Shown here in pieces: positions 52,332 to 61,601 of a DNA stretch of 64,000 nucleotides. The position numbers were made by a program, and so were the translations under genes. Position 1 is the first letter of the stretch, and every line of letters begins with the position of its first letter. Below the pieces are notes generated by a model. That model was not told the DNA's origin. It did no database searches and saw only the letters and a program-made list of their open reading frames with translations. The DNA is from Paraburkholderia kururiensis (GTDB taxonomy: Bacteria > Pseudomonadota > Gammaproteobacteria > Burkholderiales > Burkholderiaceae), in NCBI RefSeq assembly GCF_034424375.1, contig NZ_CP139965.1, positions 6,324,001-6,388,000 of the forward strand, in the 5' to 3' direction.

Positions 52332-53222
52332 ATGTCACGAAATGTTGGAGTCATCGGTCTGGGTGCGATGGGCCTGGGCGTTGCCCGCTCGCTTTTGCGC
52401 GCCGGTTTTCGCGTGCACGCCTGCGACGTGCGCACCCACGTGCTCGAAGCGTTCGCCGCTGAAGGCGGTGTGGCCTGCGCCACGCCGGCCGAGCTGGGCG
52501 CGCAATGCGACGCGGTGGTCACGCTCGTGGTGAACGCGGCGCAGACCGAAACGGTGCTGTTCGGCGGGCACGGCGCCGTGCCCGCCATGAAACCGGGCAG
52601 CGTCGTGATTGCGAGCGCCACGGTCGCGCCGGACTTCGCCGTGGCGCTGGGCGCACGCATCGAAGCCGCCGGTCTGCTGATGCTCGACGCGCCCGTCTCC
52701 GGCGGCGCCGCGCGCGCGGCATCGGGCGAGATGACGATGATGACCTCGGGCCCGGCCGCCGCCTACGCGGCCTGCGAAGACGTGCTCGCCGCCATCGCGG
52801 GCAAGGTCTACCGGCTGGGCGACGCGCACGGCGCCGGCTCGAAGGTGAAGATCATCAACCAGCTGCTCGCGGGCGTGCACATCGCGGCCGCGGCCGAGGC
52901 CATGGCGCTCGGCCTGCGCGAAGGCGTGGACCCCGACGCGCTCTACGACGTCATCACGCACAGCGCCGGCAATTCGTGGATGTTCGAGAACCGCGTGCCG
53001 CACATCCTGAACGGCGACTACACGCCGCTTTCCGCCGTGGACATCTTCGTGAAGGACCTGGGCCTCGTGCTCGATACGGCACGCCGCACGAAATTCCCGC
53101 TGCCGCTCTCGGCCACCGCGCACCAGATGTTCATGAGCACATCGAGCGCGGGCCACGGCGGCGAAGACGACGCCGCGGTCATCAAGACCTTCCCCGGCAT
53201 CACGCTGCCGGGTGCCCGTTGA
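52332..53222 (+). CDS. ltnD: L-threonate 2-dehydrogenase
   Basis: 296 aa. A beta-hydroxyacid dehydrogenase: NAD-binding GLGAMGLGVA at 8-17, substrate motif DAPVSGGAARAASGE near 120 and the catalytic Lys in GSKVKIINQLL near 175. In this operon context (otnK, otnC, otnI, denD) it matches LtnD, which oxidises L-threonate to 2-oxotetronate with NAD. A hydroxyisobutyrate or tartronate semialdehyde reductase would look similar; the neighbours decide the call. Confidence 0.88.
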   Translation: MSRNVGVIGLGAMGLGVARSLLRAGFRVHACDVRTHVLEAFAAEGGVACATPAELGAQCDAVVTLVVNAAQTETVLFGGHGAVPAMKPGSVVIASATVAPDFAVALGARIEAAGLLMLDAPVSGGAARAASGEMTMMTSGPAAAYAACEDVLAAIAGKVYRLGDAHGAGSKVKIINQLLAGVHIAAAAEAMALGLREGVDPDALYDVITHSAGNSWMFENRVPHILNGDYTPLSAVDIFVKDLGLVLDTARRTKFPLPLSATAHQMFMSTSSAGHGGEDDAAVIKTFPGITLPGAR

Positions 53223-53287
53223 TCTGCAACCGCAGGGCCTGATCGCAGCGCCCCAAGTGTCGTGAAGGCCGGCAAAGAGCGTATTTC

Positions 53288-54643
53288 ATGAACACCCTCA
53301 TGAACACCGATAACCAGACTACTTCCCGTCCCCTGCTCGGCTGCATCGCCGACGATTTCACGGGCGCCACCGACCTCGCCAACATGCTCGTGAAGAGCGG
53401 CATGCGCACGGTGCAGACCATCGGCGTGCCGGAGTCCGGCGCAAACGAAAAGGCAAACGGCGCGCAGATGGTCGCCGCCGACGCCATCGTGGTCGCGCTG
53501 AAGTCGCGCACCGTTGCCGCCGCGGACGCCGTCGCGCAGTCGCTCGCCGCGCTCGCGTGGCTGCGTGCCCAGGGCTGCCGCCAGTTCTTCTTCAAATACT
53601 GCTCCACGTTCGATTCCACGGACGCCGGCAACATCGGCCCCGTGGCGGATGCGCTGCTCGATGCACTGAGCGATGCCTCGAGCGACGAATCAAGCGGCGG
53701 CTTCACGATTGCCTGCCCCGCGTTCCCCGAAAACGGACGCACGGTGTATCGCGGCCATCTCTTCGTGGGCGACGCGCTGCTCAACGAGTCGGGCATGGAG
53801 CACCATCCGCTCACGCCGATGAAAGACGCCAACCTCGTGCGCGTGCTGCAACGGCAGACGGCATCGAAGGTGGGGCTCGTTCGCTACGACGCCATTGCGC
53901 TGGGTGCCGCGGCCGTGCGCGCGTCGATCGACCAGCTGCGCGCCGAAGGCGTGCGCCTCGCGATTGCGGATGCGCTCACGGACCGCGATCTCTACGTGCT
54001 CGGCGAAGCGTGCGCGGACCTGCCGCTCGTGACCGGCGGTTCGGGCGTGGCGCTCGGCCTGCCCGCCAACTTCCGCCGCGCCGGGCTCTTGCCCGAACGC
54101 GACGACGCAGACGCATTGCCGCGCGTCGAAGGCCACGCCGCGGTGCTGGCCGGCAGCGCGTCGAAGGCGACCAATGCCCAGGTGGCCGCGTGGCGCGCGC
54201 ATCGTCCCGCGTTTCGCATCGACCCGCTCGCGGCTTCGCGCGGCGAGCCTGTCGTCGACGAGGCGCTTGAGTTCGCGCGCCGTCATCTGCCCGAGCCCGT
54301 GCTGATCTACGCCACCGCCACGCCCGACGAAGTGAAGGCCGTGCAGCAGGCGCTCGGCGTGGAGGCCGCGGGCCATCTCGTGGAAAGCACGCTCGCCGCC
54401 ATCGCGCAGGGCCTGCGCGCAGCCGGCGTGACGAAGTTCGTCGTGGCGGGCGGCGAGACGTCGGGCGCGGTCGTGCAGGCACTCGGCGTGAAGTCGTTGC
54501 AGATCGGCGCGCAGATCGACCCCGGCGTGCCGGCCACCGCGACCATCGGCGCACGGCCGCTGGGCCTTGCGCTGAAGTCGGGCAACTTCGGCGCCGTGGA
54601 CTTCTTCGAGAAGGCGCTGCGCGAACTGCAAGGAGCCCGCTGA
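53288..54643 (+). CDS. otnK: 3-oxo-tetronate kinase (four-carbon acid sugar kinase family)
   Basis: 451 aa. N-terminal DUF1537-type substrate domain with GCIADDFTGATDLANML near residues 18-34, then the nucleotide-binding C-terminal domain (GSASKATNAQ, VVAGGETSGAVVQALG, SLQIGAQIDPGVP). OtnK phosphorylates 3-oxotetronate at C4. The gene overlaps otnC by 1 nt (TGATG). The 65-bp gap after ltnD shows no promoter or operator of its own. Confidence 0.92.
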   Translation: MNTLMNTDNQTTSRPLLGCIADDFTGATDLANMLVKSGMRTVQTIGVPESGANEKANGAQMVAADAIVVALKSRTVAAADAVAQSLAALAWLRAQGCRQFFFKYCSTFDSTDAGNIGPVADALLDALSDASSDESSGGFTIACPAFPENGRTVYRGHLFVGDALLNESGMEHHPLTPMKDANLVRVLQRQTASKVGLVRYDAIALGAAAVRASIDQLRAEGVRLAIADALTDRDLYVLGEACADLPLVTGGSGVALGLPANFRRAGLLPERDDADALPRVEGHAAVLAGSASKATNAQVAAWRAHRPAFRIDPLAASRGEPVVDEALEFARRHLPEPVLIYATATPDEVKAVQQALGVEAAGHLVESTLAAIAQGLRAAGVTKFVVAGGETSGAVVQALGVKSLQIGAQIDPGVPATATIGARPLGLALKSGNFGAVDFFEKALRELQGAR

Positions 54644-55281
54644 TGAGCGCCGAAGCGAAACTGCGCGAAGAAATCTGCACGGCGGGCGCAAGCCTCTATG
54701 CACGCGGCCACGCGGTGGGCAGCGCCGGCAACATCAGCGCGCGCCTCGCGGACGGCTGGCTCATCACGCCGACGGACGCGTGCCTCGGCCGCCTCGACCC
54801 CGCGCAGATCGCGAAGGTGGACGCGAACGGCGTGGCCGTGTCGGGCGGCAAGCCGTCGAAGACCTTGACCCTGCATCGCGGCATCTATGCGCGCAACGCG
54901 GGGGCGAACGGCGTCGTGCACACGCATTCCACGCATCTGGTCGCGCTCACGCTGGCGGGCGTGTGGCGCGAGACCGACGTGGTGCCGCCCATCACGCCGT
55001 ACTACGTCATGAAAGTGGGACACGTGCCGCTCATTCGCTATCGCCGCCCCGGCGACCCCGCCGTCGCCGCCGAGGTGGCGGCACTCGCGGACCGCGTGCG
55101 CGGCGTGCTGCTCGAACGCCTTGGCCCCGTGATGTGGGGCGAGTCCGTTTCGCAGGCCTCGTATGCGCTCGAAGAACTGGAAGAAACGGCGCGGCTCTGG
55201 CTCATGACGCAACCGAAGCCCGAGCCGCTTCCCGAAGCGGCCATCGACGAACTGCGCGCCACCTTCGGCGCGCGCTGGTAG
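54643..55281 (+). CDS. otnC: 3-oxo-tetronate 4-phosphate decarboxylase (class II aldolase family)
   Basis: 212 aa. A class II aldolase/adducin fold: AVGSAGNISARLADGWLITP near 24-43, and the metal-binding His pair in VVHTHSTHLVALT. OtnC decarboxylates 3-oxotetronate 4-phosphate to dihydroxyacetone phosphate, the exit to central metabolism. It is translationally coupled to otnK. About 200 bp separate it from otnI; I see no gene in that gap. Confidence 0.92.
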   Translation: MSAEAKLREEICTAGASLYARGHAVGSAGNISARLADGWLITPTDACLGRLDPAQIAKVDANGVAVSGGKPSKTLTLHRGIYARNAGANGVVHTHSTHLVALTLAGVWRETDVVPPITPYYVMKVGHVPLIRYRRPGDPAVAAEVAALADRVRGVLLERLGPVMWGESVSQASYALEELEETARLWLMTQPKPEPLPEAAIDELRATFGARW

Positions 55282-55488
55282 CCGTTTTTTTCCCCATGTG
55301 CGCTCTGCGACGTGCGGCGTCGCGGGACGGTATGAACGCCGCCTTCGCGAACCCCGATCCGACCGGCGCCGTCGCCGTATGGCTCACGCCGGCGCAGCGG
55401 GTCAACCGTTAATCCATGCGGGCACGTCGTGAGCGTGCCCTTTGTCACTTCGCCACTCTTCCACTTTCATCCTTCAGGACTCGCCGCC

Positions 55489-56265
55489 ATGCCTCGCTTC
55501 GCTGCCAACCTTTCGATGATGTACAACGAGCACGCGTTCCTCGACCGCTTCGCCGCTGCCGCGCGCGACGGCTTCAAGGCCGTCGAGTATCTGTTCCCGT
55601 ACGACTTCGAAGTCGGGACGCTGCGCGCGCAGCTCGACGAACACGGTCTCGCGCAGGCGCTCTTCAACGCGCCGCCCGGCGACTGGGCCGCGGGCGAACG
55701 CGGCATCGCCGCGTTGCCGGGCCGCGAAGACGAGTTCAAACGCAGCATCGATACGGCGTTGCGCTACGCAGGCGTGCTCGGCAACACGAAGCTGCACGTC
55801 ATGGCCGGGCTCGTGGCCGCCGGCGAGGACCGCGCGCGCTATCGCGCCGCCTACGTCGCGAACCTCGCCTATGCCGCGCAGGCGGCCGCCGCGCACGGCA
55901 TCACGGTGCTGATGGAGCCCATCAACACGCGCGACATGCCGGGCTACTTCCTCAACCGCCAGGACGACGCGCACGCCATTCGCGCCGAAGTGGGCGCGCC
56001 CAATCTCAAGGTGCAGTTCGACTGCTACCACTGCCAGATCGTGGAAGGCGACCTCGCGATGAAGCTCAAGCGCGACTTCGCGGGCATCGGCCACATCCAG
56101 ATTGCGGGCGTGCCGGAGCGCCACGAGCCCGACATCGGCGAACTCCACTACCCGTACCTGTTCGATCTGATCGACGCGCTCGGCTACGACGGCTGGATTG
56201 GCTGCGAGTACCGGCCGAAGGCGGGCACGTCCGACGGACTCGGTTGGCTCAAGCCTTATCTGTGA
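55489..56265 (+). CDS. otnI: 2-oxo-tetronate isomerase (hydroxypyruvate isomerase family)
   Basis: 258 aa. An AP-endonuclease-2-type TIM barrel: RFAANLSMMYNEHAFLDRF at the start, VLMEPINTRDMPGYFL and QFDCYHCQIVEGDL with the metal ligands, and GCEYRPKAGTSDGL near the end. It interconverts 2-oxo- and 3-oxotetronate so that OtnK can act. The start at 55489 follows AGGA and the family's MPRFAANL pattern; 20 upstream codons are unconserved. Confidence 0.92.
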   Translation: MPRFAANLSMMYNEHAFLDRFAAAARDGFKAVEYLFPYDFEVGTLRAQLDEHGLAQALFNAPPGDWAAGERGIAALPGREDEFKRSIDTALRYAGVLGNTKLHVMAGLVAAGEDRARYRAAYVANLAYAAQAAAAHGITVLMEPINTRDMPGYFLNRQDDAHAIRAEVGAPNLKVQFDCYHCQIVEGDLAMKLKRDFAGIGHIQIAGVPERHEPDIGELHYPYLFDLIDALGYDGWIGCEYRPKAGTSDGLGWLKPYL

Positions 56266-56337
56266 CGCGAGGGTCCGGTCTTCGCATACGGAATTCATCA
56301 CGCTTGCCGTTTCAGCCATTCCAACGAGGCACATGAC

Positions 56338-57321
56338 ATGAAGGTACTGATCACCGGCGGCGCGGGCTTTCTCGGCCAGCGCCTCGCACGCAGGCTGCTC
56401 GAACGCGGCGAACTCGCGGGTCCGAACGGCCGCGCCGAAAAGATCTCGACGCTCGTGCTGCTCGACGTGGCCGCGGCGCCCGATTTCGGCGACGCGCGCG
56501 TGAAGGCGATGGTGGGCGACATCGCCGATCGCGCGGTGCTGGAACAGGCTATCGACACCGACACGACCGCCGTGTTCCACCTCGCCGCCATCGTGAGCGG
56601 CCAGGCGGAAGCGGACTTCGATCTCGGCATGCGCATCAACCTGGACGCGTCGCGCACGCTGCTCGAAGTGTGCCGCGCGCGCGGGCACCGTCCGCGCGTG
56701 GTGTTCACGAGTTCGGTTGCGGTCTACGGCGGCACGTTACCGGACGTGGTGGAGGACGATACGGCCCTGAACCCGCAGTCGTCGTACGGCACGCAGAAGG
56801 CGATTGCGGAACTGCTGCTCAACGACTACACGCGCCGCGGTTTCGTGGACGGCCGCGTGCTGCGCCTGCCCACCATCAGCGTGCGGCCGGGACGGCCGAA
56901 CGCGGCGGCGTCGTCGTTTGCGAGCGGCATCATCCGCGAACCGCTGAACGGCGAGACGAGCGTGTGCCCTGTGCCGCGCAGCACGCGCCTGTGGCTGCTT
57001 TCGCCGCGCCGCGCCATCGAAGCGCTCGTGGCCGGCTGCGAACTCGATGCCGCCGTGCTCGACGCATTGCCGGGCAACCGGCGCGTCATCAATCTGCCCG
57101 GCATCTCCGTCAGCGTGGACGAGATGATCGCGGCGCTGCGCGAAGTGGCCGGCGACGAAGCGGTGAAGCACATCCGCCATGAACCGGACGACCGCATCGT
57201 GAAGATCGTGGGCAGCTGGCCGGGGCGCTGGGACACGTCGCGGGCCGAACGGCTGGGACTGCGCGGCGATGCGTCCTTCGTCGACGTGATTCGCGCGTAC
57301 GTGGAGGATGAGCGCAAGTGA
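56338..57321 (+). CDS. denD: D-erythronate dehydrogenase (extended SDR/NAD-epimerase family)
   Basis: 327 aa. Rossmann motif TGGAGFLGQRLARRLL at 6-21, FTSSVAVYGG and the catalytic YGTQKAIAELLL (Y-x3-K). With otnI/otnK/otnC next door this is DenD, which oxidises D-erythronate at C2. Together with LtnD it lets one lower pathway serve both L-threonate and D-erythronate. It is the last gene of the operon; a short tandem repeat begins right after its stop. Confidence 0.9.
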   Translation: MKVLITGGAGFLGQRLARRLLERGELAGPNGRAEKISTLVLLDVAAAPDFGDARVKAMVGDIADRAVLEQAIDTDTTAVFHLAAIVSGQAEADFDLGMRINLDASRTLLEVCRARGHRPRVVFTSSVAVYGGTLPDVVEDDTALNPQSSYGTQKAIAELLLNDYTRRGFVDGRVLRLPTISVRPGRPNAAASSFASGIIREPLNGETSVCPVPRSTRLWLLSPRRAIEALVAGCELDAAVLDALPGNRRVINLPGISVSVDEMIAALREVAGDEAVKHIRHEPDDRIVKIVGSWPGRWDTSRAERLGLRGDASFVDVIRAYVEDERK

Positions 57322-57329
57322 GGGCGCCG

Positions 57330-57368
57330 CGCGTTGTCCACTCGCGTTGGCCACTCGCATTGTCCACT
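57330..57368. repeat. Three tandem 13-bp units (CGCRTTGKCCACT)
   Basis: CGCGTTGTCCACT, CGCGTTGGCCACT and CGCATTGTCCACT lie head to tail directly after the denD stop and about 100 bp before the next gene. They could be regulator half-sites or simple slippage products. Confidence 0.75.
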
Positions 57369-57471
57369 CACAGTGAACTGACTTTAAAACCTGCGCCGAC
57401 TTCCGCCGCACGGGTCCCGGTCCTAGACTCGACTTCACCTGCTTCACCTGCATCAACGACCGGGACCCATC

Positions 57472-58476
57472 ATGAAGAAGATTCTGCTTGCCGTTCTCGC
57501 CACGCTGGGCGCCTCTGCCGCATTTGCGTCGCCATCGGCCTCGGCCTCAACCTCGACCTCGGCCTCGGGTTCAGCCAACCCTGCACGCGCCGCCAATGCC
57601 GGCGCGCCGCGCTACCCCACCACGTACCACACCGTGAAGGTGGACGGCCTCGACATCTTCTATCGCGAGGCCGGCCCGAGCAACGCGCCCACTATCCTGC
57701 TGCTGCACGGCTTTCCGTCGTCGTCGCGCATGTTCGAGCCGCTCTTTGCGCGCCTTGCCGACCGCTACCATCTGATCGCGCCGGACTACCCCGGCTTCGG
57801 CCATAGCGACGCGCCCGCGCCGCAGGACTTCGCCTACACGTTCGACCATCTGGCGGCCGTCACGAACGACTTCCTCGACACGCTGGGTGTGCGGCGTTAC
57901 GCGATGTACGTGCAGGACTACGGTGGCCCGGTAGGCTTTCGCCTTGCGCTTGCACATCCCGAGCGCCTGACCGCGCTCATCGTGCAGAACGCCGTGGCGC
58001 ACGAAGACGGCCTCGGGCCGCTGTGGGAAAAACGCCGCGCCTTCTGGGCAGACCGCGCGGCCAACGAGGCCGCCTTGCAGAACACGTTCTTCTCGTTCGA
58101 AACGACGAAGCAGCGCCACGTGGGCACGAGCCCGCACCCCGAACGCTACGACCCGGACCTGTGGACCGACGAATACGCGTTTCTCACGCGCCCCGGCCAG
58201 AAGGCAATCCAGACCGACCTTTTCTACGATTACCGGACCAACGTGGCGTCGTATCCCGCGTGGCAGGCGTGGCTCAGGAAGACGCAGCCGCCCACGCTCG
58301 TGGTGTGGGGACGCTACGATCCGTCGTTCCAGGCGGCCGAGGCCGAGGCGTACCGGCGCGATCTGCCCCACGCGGACATTCACGTGATCGACGCCGGTCA
58401 TTTCGCGCTGGACGAACGCGCGGACGAAGTGGCCGCGCTGATCGGCCGCTTCATGCAACGTCTGCCGAAAAGCTGA
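57472..58476 (+). CDS. Exported alpha/beta hydrolase, epoxide hydrolase/haloalkane dehalogenase-like
   Basis: 334 aa. A signal peptide (KKILLAVLATLGASAAFA) is followed by a Ser/Thr/Ala-rich linker and an alpha/beta-hydrolase domain: LLLHGFPSSSRMF (oxyanion), nucleophile elbow VQDYGGPVG with Asp in place of Ser, VVWGRYDPSF (acid) and DAGHFALDE (His). An Asp nucleophile means epoxide hydrolase or dehalogenase type chemistry through an alkyl-enzyme ester rather than an esterase. Export to the periplasm is notable for this group. Its substrate is unknown. It is monocistronic, behind the 13-bp repeats. Confidence 0.87.
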   Translation: MKKILLAVLATLGASAAFASPSASASTSTSASGSANPARAANAGAPRYPTTYHTVKVDGLDIFYREAGPSNAPTILLLHGFPSSSRMFEPLFARLADRYHLIAPDYPGFGHSDAPAPQDFAYTFDHLAAVTNDFLDTLGVRRYAMYVQDYGGPVGFRLALAHPERLTALIVQNAVAHEDGLGPLWEKRRAFWADRAANEAALQNTFFSFETTKQRHVGTSPHPERYDPDLWTDEYAFLTRPGQKAIQTDLFYDYRTNVASYPAWQAWLRKTQPPTLVVWGRYDPSFQAAEAEAYRRDLPHADIHVIDAGHFALDERADEVAALIGRFMQRLPKS

Positions 58477-58542
58477 AGAAGGCTGCCGCGCGCGGCCGGT
58501 GCGTACAATACGAGCTCTCCGATTCCCGAAAAGAGCCCTCGT

Positions 58543-58839
58543 ATGGCAATGAAGAAAACCGACCTTGAAAAGAACAAGGCGCTCAAGCTGACTCATTCGA
58601 TGAAACAGGCGCACTCCGAGCGCTTCGGCAAAGGTGCCGCCGAAGCGCCCGTAAGCCGCAAGGAGCAGCGCAAGCTCGACCAGGCGAAGGGGCTCGTGCC
58701 CTTCGCGTGCAAGCTGGACAGCGAACTCGTGGAGGCGCTCAAGGCACGCGCAGCTGCGCACCCCGAAGGCATGAACGGCCTCGTCGACGAACTGCTGCGG
58801 CGCGGGCTTGCGACGGGCGATCAGGCTCAGTCGGAGTAA
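58543..58839 (+). CDS. Small basic hypothetical protein
   Basis: 98 aa, Lys/Ala-rich. The first half is highly charged (KKTDLEKNKALKLTHSMKQ); the second half (CKLDSELVEALKARAAAHPE and GLVDELLRRGLA) resembles a ribbon-helix-helix or short helical DNA-binding fold, but I cannot confirm this. The ATG at 58543 has no strong ribosome site. It follows the hydrolase gene by 66 bp and may share its transcript. Confidence 0.55.
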   Translation: MAMKKTDLEKNKALKLTHSMKQAHSERFGKGAAEAPVSRKEQRKLDQAKGLVPFACKLDSELVEALKARAAAHPEGMNGLVDELLRRGLATGDQAQSE

Positions 58840-58949
58840 AGGAAAAAGCGGAAAAACGCGGCGAAAACGCGAGAAAAACGCAGCGGCGGGGGCGACATGC
58901 CTTGCGCTCGCCGTCCCCACTGCGCGCCGCGTTCGCTTCACGCGAACCC

Positions 58950-59516
58950 CTATTCCGGGTCGCCGCCGATGCGCTCGAACCGGATCATCTGTTCCCCTCT
59001 CGTGCCGTTCAATGCTTCGCGGTACACCGTGCCGCAATACACCACGCGATAACCGTCGCGCGCGCGCACTTCCGGCAGGTTGCCCCCGGGCCGGCTGTCC
59101 ACGCCGCCCAGCCCCGCTGCGGGCGTGGGAACGTTGTTGTCGAGCGTCGCGTTCGACGTGATGACGTTGTCGTGCCAGACCGACGCGTCGCGCTTCGCTT
59201 CGAGCGACTTGCCGTCGGTGTCCACGGTGTTGTCGGTGGCGTCCATGCCCGCGCTGTCCACGGAAACGATGCGGCTGTTCGCACGCTGCACGGGGTCTTC
59301 GGTATCGCGCGTCACGTTGTCCACGTCGATGGGCGGCAAGGTCGACTTGTCGTTGCTCGACGTCGCCTCGGCGGAGCCGGCGTGCTTCGTCTGCCCGAAC
59401 TCCTTCGCCTGCGTGGCGGCATCGGGGGAATTCCCGGCCGCGGGCGTTTTGGCCGGACTCTTCGCGGCCATCTCTTTTTGCTGCTTCTGGGTAGGATTGG
59501 CTTCGGCGTTCTGCAT
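58950..59516 (-). CDS. Hydrophilic hypothetical protein
   Basis: 188 aa, starting at ATG 59516 behind GAGGTG. The product is Asn/Asp/Ala/Thr-rich with no signal peptide, probably disordered in the first 100 residues (KQQKEMAAKSPAKTPAAG and similar), and ends with a more ordered part (RDGYRVVYCGTVYREALNG). I do not recognise a family. It lies 92 bp downstream of the beta-propeller gene on the same strand and may be co-transcribed. Confidence 0.55.
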   Translation of the reverse strand: MQNAEANPTQKQQKEMAAKSPAKTPAAGNSPDAATQAKEFGQTKHAGSAEATSSNDKSTLPPIDVDNVTRDTEDPVQRANSRIVSVDSAGMDATDNTVDTDGKSLEAKRDASVWHDNVITSNATLDNNVPTPAAGLGGVDSRPGGNLPEVRARDGYRVVYCGTVYREALNGTRGEQMIRFERIGGDPE

Positions 59517-59608
59517 ATTCACCTCACGGTACTTGAATCGTCGTCGGTACGTTGTCGTGAGTGGCGCGCATGCCGCGTGCCCGGCCCGGCGTGACGGGCT
59601 GCAAAGCA

Positions 59609-61306
59609 TTACGGCAGCAGGCCGAATACCGCCACGCCGTTGGTCGTGCCGACATACACGTGCCCGTGCGCGATCATCGGCGTGATGAACTTGTTGCCGG
59701 CGCCGAACGTGTCGCGCGAGCCGGCCTGGTTGCTGTTGTACAGCTCGACGCCCAGATTGCCGGCGTCGAACGCGTGCAGCGCGGCCACGCTGCCGTTCTC
59801 GGCAGCCCAGACGATGGCGTTGCCCGATCCGTTCGCGGAGATGCTGGGTGTCGCGCCCGGATACTGGAACGTGCCCGCGCTTTGCGAGGCCGGCGTGCCG
59901 GAAAGACGCGCGGCGGTAATCGGAAACGCCTTCAGGTGGTCGCCCAGCGCGCCGATATAGACCGTGTTGCCGTAAAACGCCGGCATGCCGAACACGCCGG
60001 CCGCGAGTTGCCCGTCTATCTCCTGCCAGATCAGGTTGGCGGAGCTGTTGAACTTGCCCATCGCGTCGCGATTCACGACGTAGATCTTCGCGTCCTTGCC
60101 TATGCCCACTGCAAGATGGCGCACGGCGCCGCTTGCGTCCGCGAGATCGGGCAGCACCAGCGCGCCGCCCGAGCCCAGGTCCTGGTCTTGCGACGAAAGC
60201 GCCACTGTGTCGAAGGTCGCAAAGTAGTCCGCGACCGCGAGACCCGGCGCGGTCGCGAGTTTCAGGAACGTGTTGCCATAGTCGCCGCTCGACGGAAAAC
60301 CCTGCGCATTCAGCGTGGAATCGAACGTGCCGTTCGCGTCGAGCAGATAGAGCGAGGTGCCGTCCGAAGCCATGCCCGCGCCGCTCATCCACACCGACCC
60401 TTCGCTGCCGTTCGGCGTGAGGTTGAGCACGCTGGTCTGCGCGAGCGTGTCGGCGCTGTATGCCATCACCCAGCCGCCGTAGACGCCCTGATCGCAATGC
60501 GAGGTCCACCCCAGATACACGTTGCCGCCGACGAGCGCGAGCGCCTGGCGTTCCGCGTATTGCTGCGGATCGAACACCGTCACGCCGTTGTTGCTGTTCG
60601 CACCCGTGCCGGGATAGGTCGCGGCGATCGTCGTCGGGCCGCCCAGCGCTTCTGCGCCCGTCGTGAGATCGAGCGCATGCAGGCGCTGATGAACGGCGCC
60701 GCTCGCGTCCTTGCTCATCGCCACGGCATAGAGCACGCCGTTCGCGCCGCGCGTGCGATCGATCACGGGCGTCGCGGTAATGCCTATTTCAGGCGTGATC
60801 TGCTGGCAATTGCGGTTGTCGCTCGTGGTCTCGCCGGAGCCCAGCAGCGAGCGCTGCCAGAGCGGCGTGTTGGTGTCCGCGTCGAAGGCGTAGACGCTTG
60901 CGTGCTCCGTCGCCACATAGACCACGTTGTGCGGCTTGCCACCAATCGAGAGGCTGCTCACGTAGAGCGGCTGCGCGTCCACCTTGCCGTCCACGGAGAG
61001 AAACGCGACCTTGCCGAAATGCGTGGGATTGACGTTGGCCGGCGTGAGCGTGGTTTCGGCCAGGTACTGGCCCGTGCGCGCGGCGTCGTTGTGATACATG
61101 AGCACGTCCGTGGGCGACGACACCGTGGTGTTGGCCGGCGCGGACGGCGCGGGCGTGGCTGCGCTGCCCGATCCGCCGCCGTTGCCACCACCCCCGCCGC
61201 ATGACGCGCAGAAGGCGGCGACGAGGCATGCCACGGTCGCGAAGAACGTGCTGCGGCGCGCGGTAGCACGGGCCGGTGCAGATGGGCGATGGATCGGGCA
61301 TGGCAT
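59609..61306 (-). CDS. PQQ/quinoprotein-like beta-propeller lipoprotein candidate
   Basis: 565 aa from the ATG at 61306. The N-terminus has a basic region, a hydrophobic helix (FFATVACLVAAFCASC) and a Gly-rich stretch after the Cys, like a lipoprotein, although the lipobox (CASC) is atypical. The rest is a beta-propeller with recurrent blades (VVYVATEHASVYAFDADT, VLYAVAMSKDASGAVHQRL, NVYLGWTSHC, VAALHAFDAGN, HVYVGTTNGVAVFGL). It is close to PQQ-like repeat proteins without a recognisable dehydrogenase active site. It may be a scaffold or binding protein. Confidence 0.75.
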   Translation of the reverse strand: MPCPIHRPSAPARATARRSTFFATVACLVAAFCASCGGGGGNGGGSGSAATPAPSAPANTTVSSPTDVLMYHNDAARTGQYLAETTLTPANVNPTHFGKVAFLSVDGKVDAQPLYVSSLSIGGKPHNVVYVATEHASVYAFDADTNTPLWQRSLLGSGETTSDNRNCQQITPEIGITATPVIDRTRGANGVLYAVAMSKDASGAVHQRLHALDLTTGAEALGGPTTIAATYPGTGANSNNGVTVFDPQQYAERQALALVGGNVYLGWTSHCDQGVYGGWVMAYSADTLAQTSVLNLTPNGSEGSVWMSGAGMASDGTSLYLLDANGTFDSTLNAQGFPSSGDYGNTFLKLATAPGLAVADYFATFDTVALSSQDQDLGSGGALVLPDLADASGAVRHLAVGIGKDAKIYVVNRDAMGKFNSSANLIWQEIDGQLAAGVFGMPAFYGNTVYIGALGDHLKAFPITAARLSGTPASQSAGTFQYPGATPSISANGSGNAIVWAAENGSVAALHAFDAGNLGVELYNSNQAGSRDTFGAGNKFITPMIAHGHVYVGTTNGVAVFGLLP

Positions 61307-61416
61307 GGGCGTCTCCCGCGCGGCCGGCAAGCCGCGAAGACTGCGTGTCTTGCCGATGCAGCGTCCGCCGCCACACTTCGGCACGGGGAATGAGCAATTG
61401 GCGTACCGGGCGCTGT

Positions 61417-61480
61417 CTTAAAGCCTTTTTGCTTAAAGCCTTTTTGCTTAAAGCCCTTTTTTCTTAAAGTCCCCTTTTTC
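61417..61480. repeat. Four tandem 15-18 bp units (CTTAAAGCCTTTTTG)
   Basis: Units at 61417-61431 and 61432-61446 are identical; 61447-61462 and 61463-61480 are slightly longer variants. They lie between the start of the propeller gene and the 3' end of fliC (350-bp gap 61307-61656, no gene seen). On the minus strand each unit holds an A-tract, so the array may be intrinsically bent. Confidence 0.8.
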
Positions 61481-61601
61481 AGGGCCTCTTTTGCTGCTTG
61501 CCCATGAGCAGGAGAGGCCGCACAGCGGTCGTGCCGGGCGCCCAAACAAAGCAGGCCATACCCGCCGTGACGACGATGTATGGCCCACTTTCGCCCAACA
61601 C

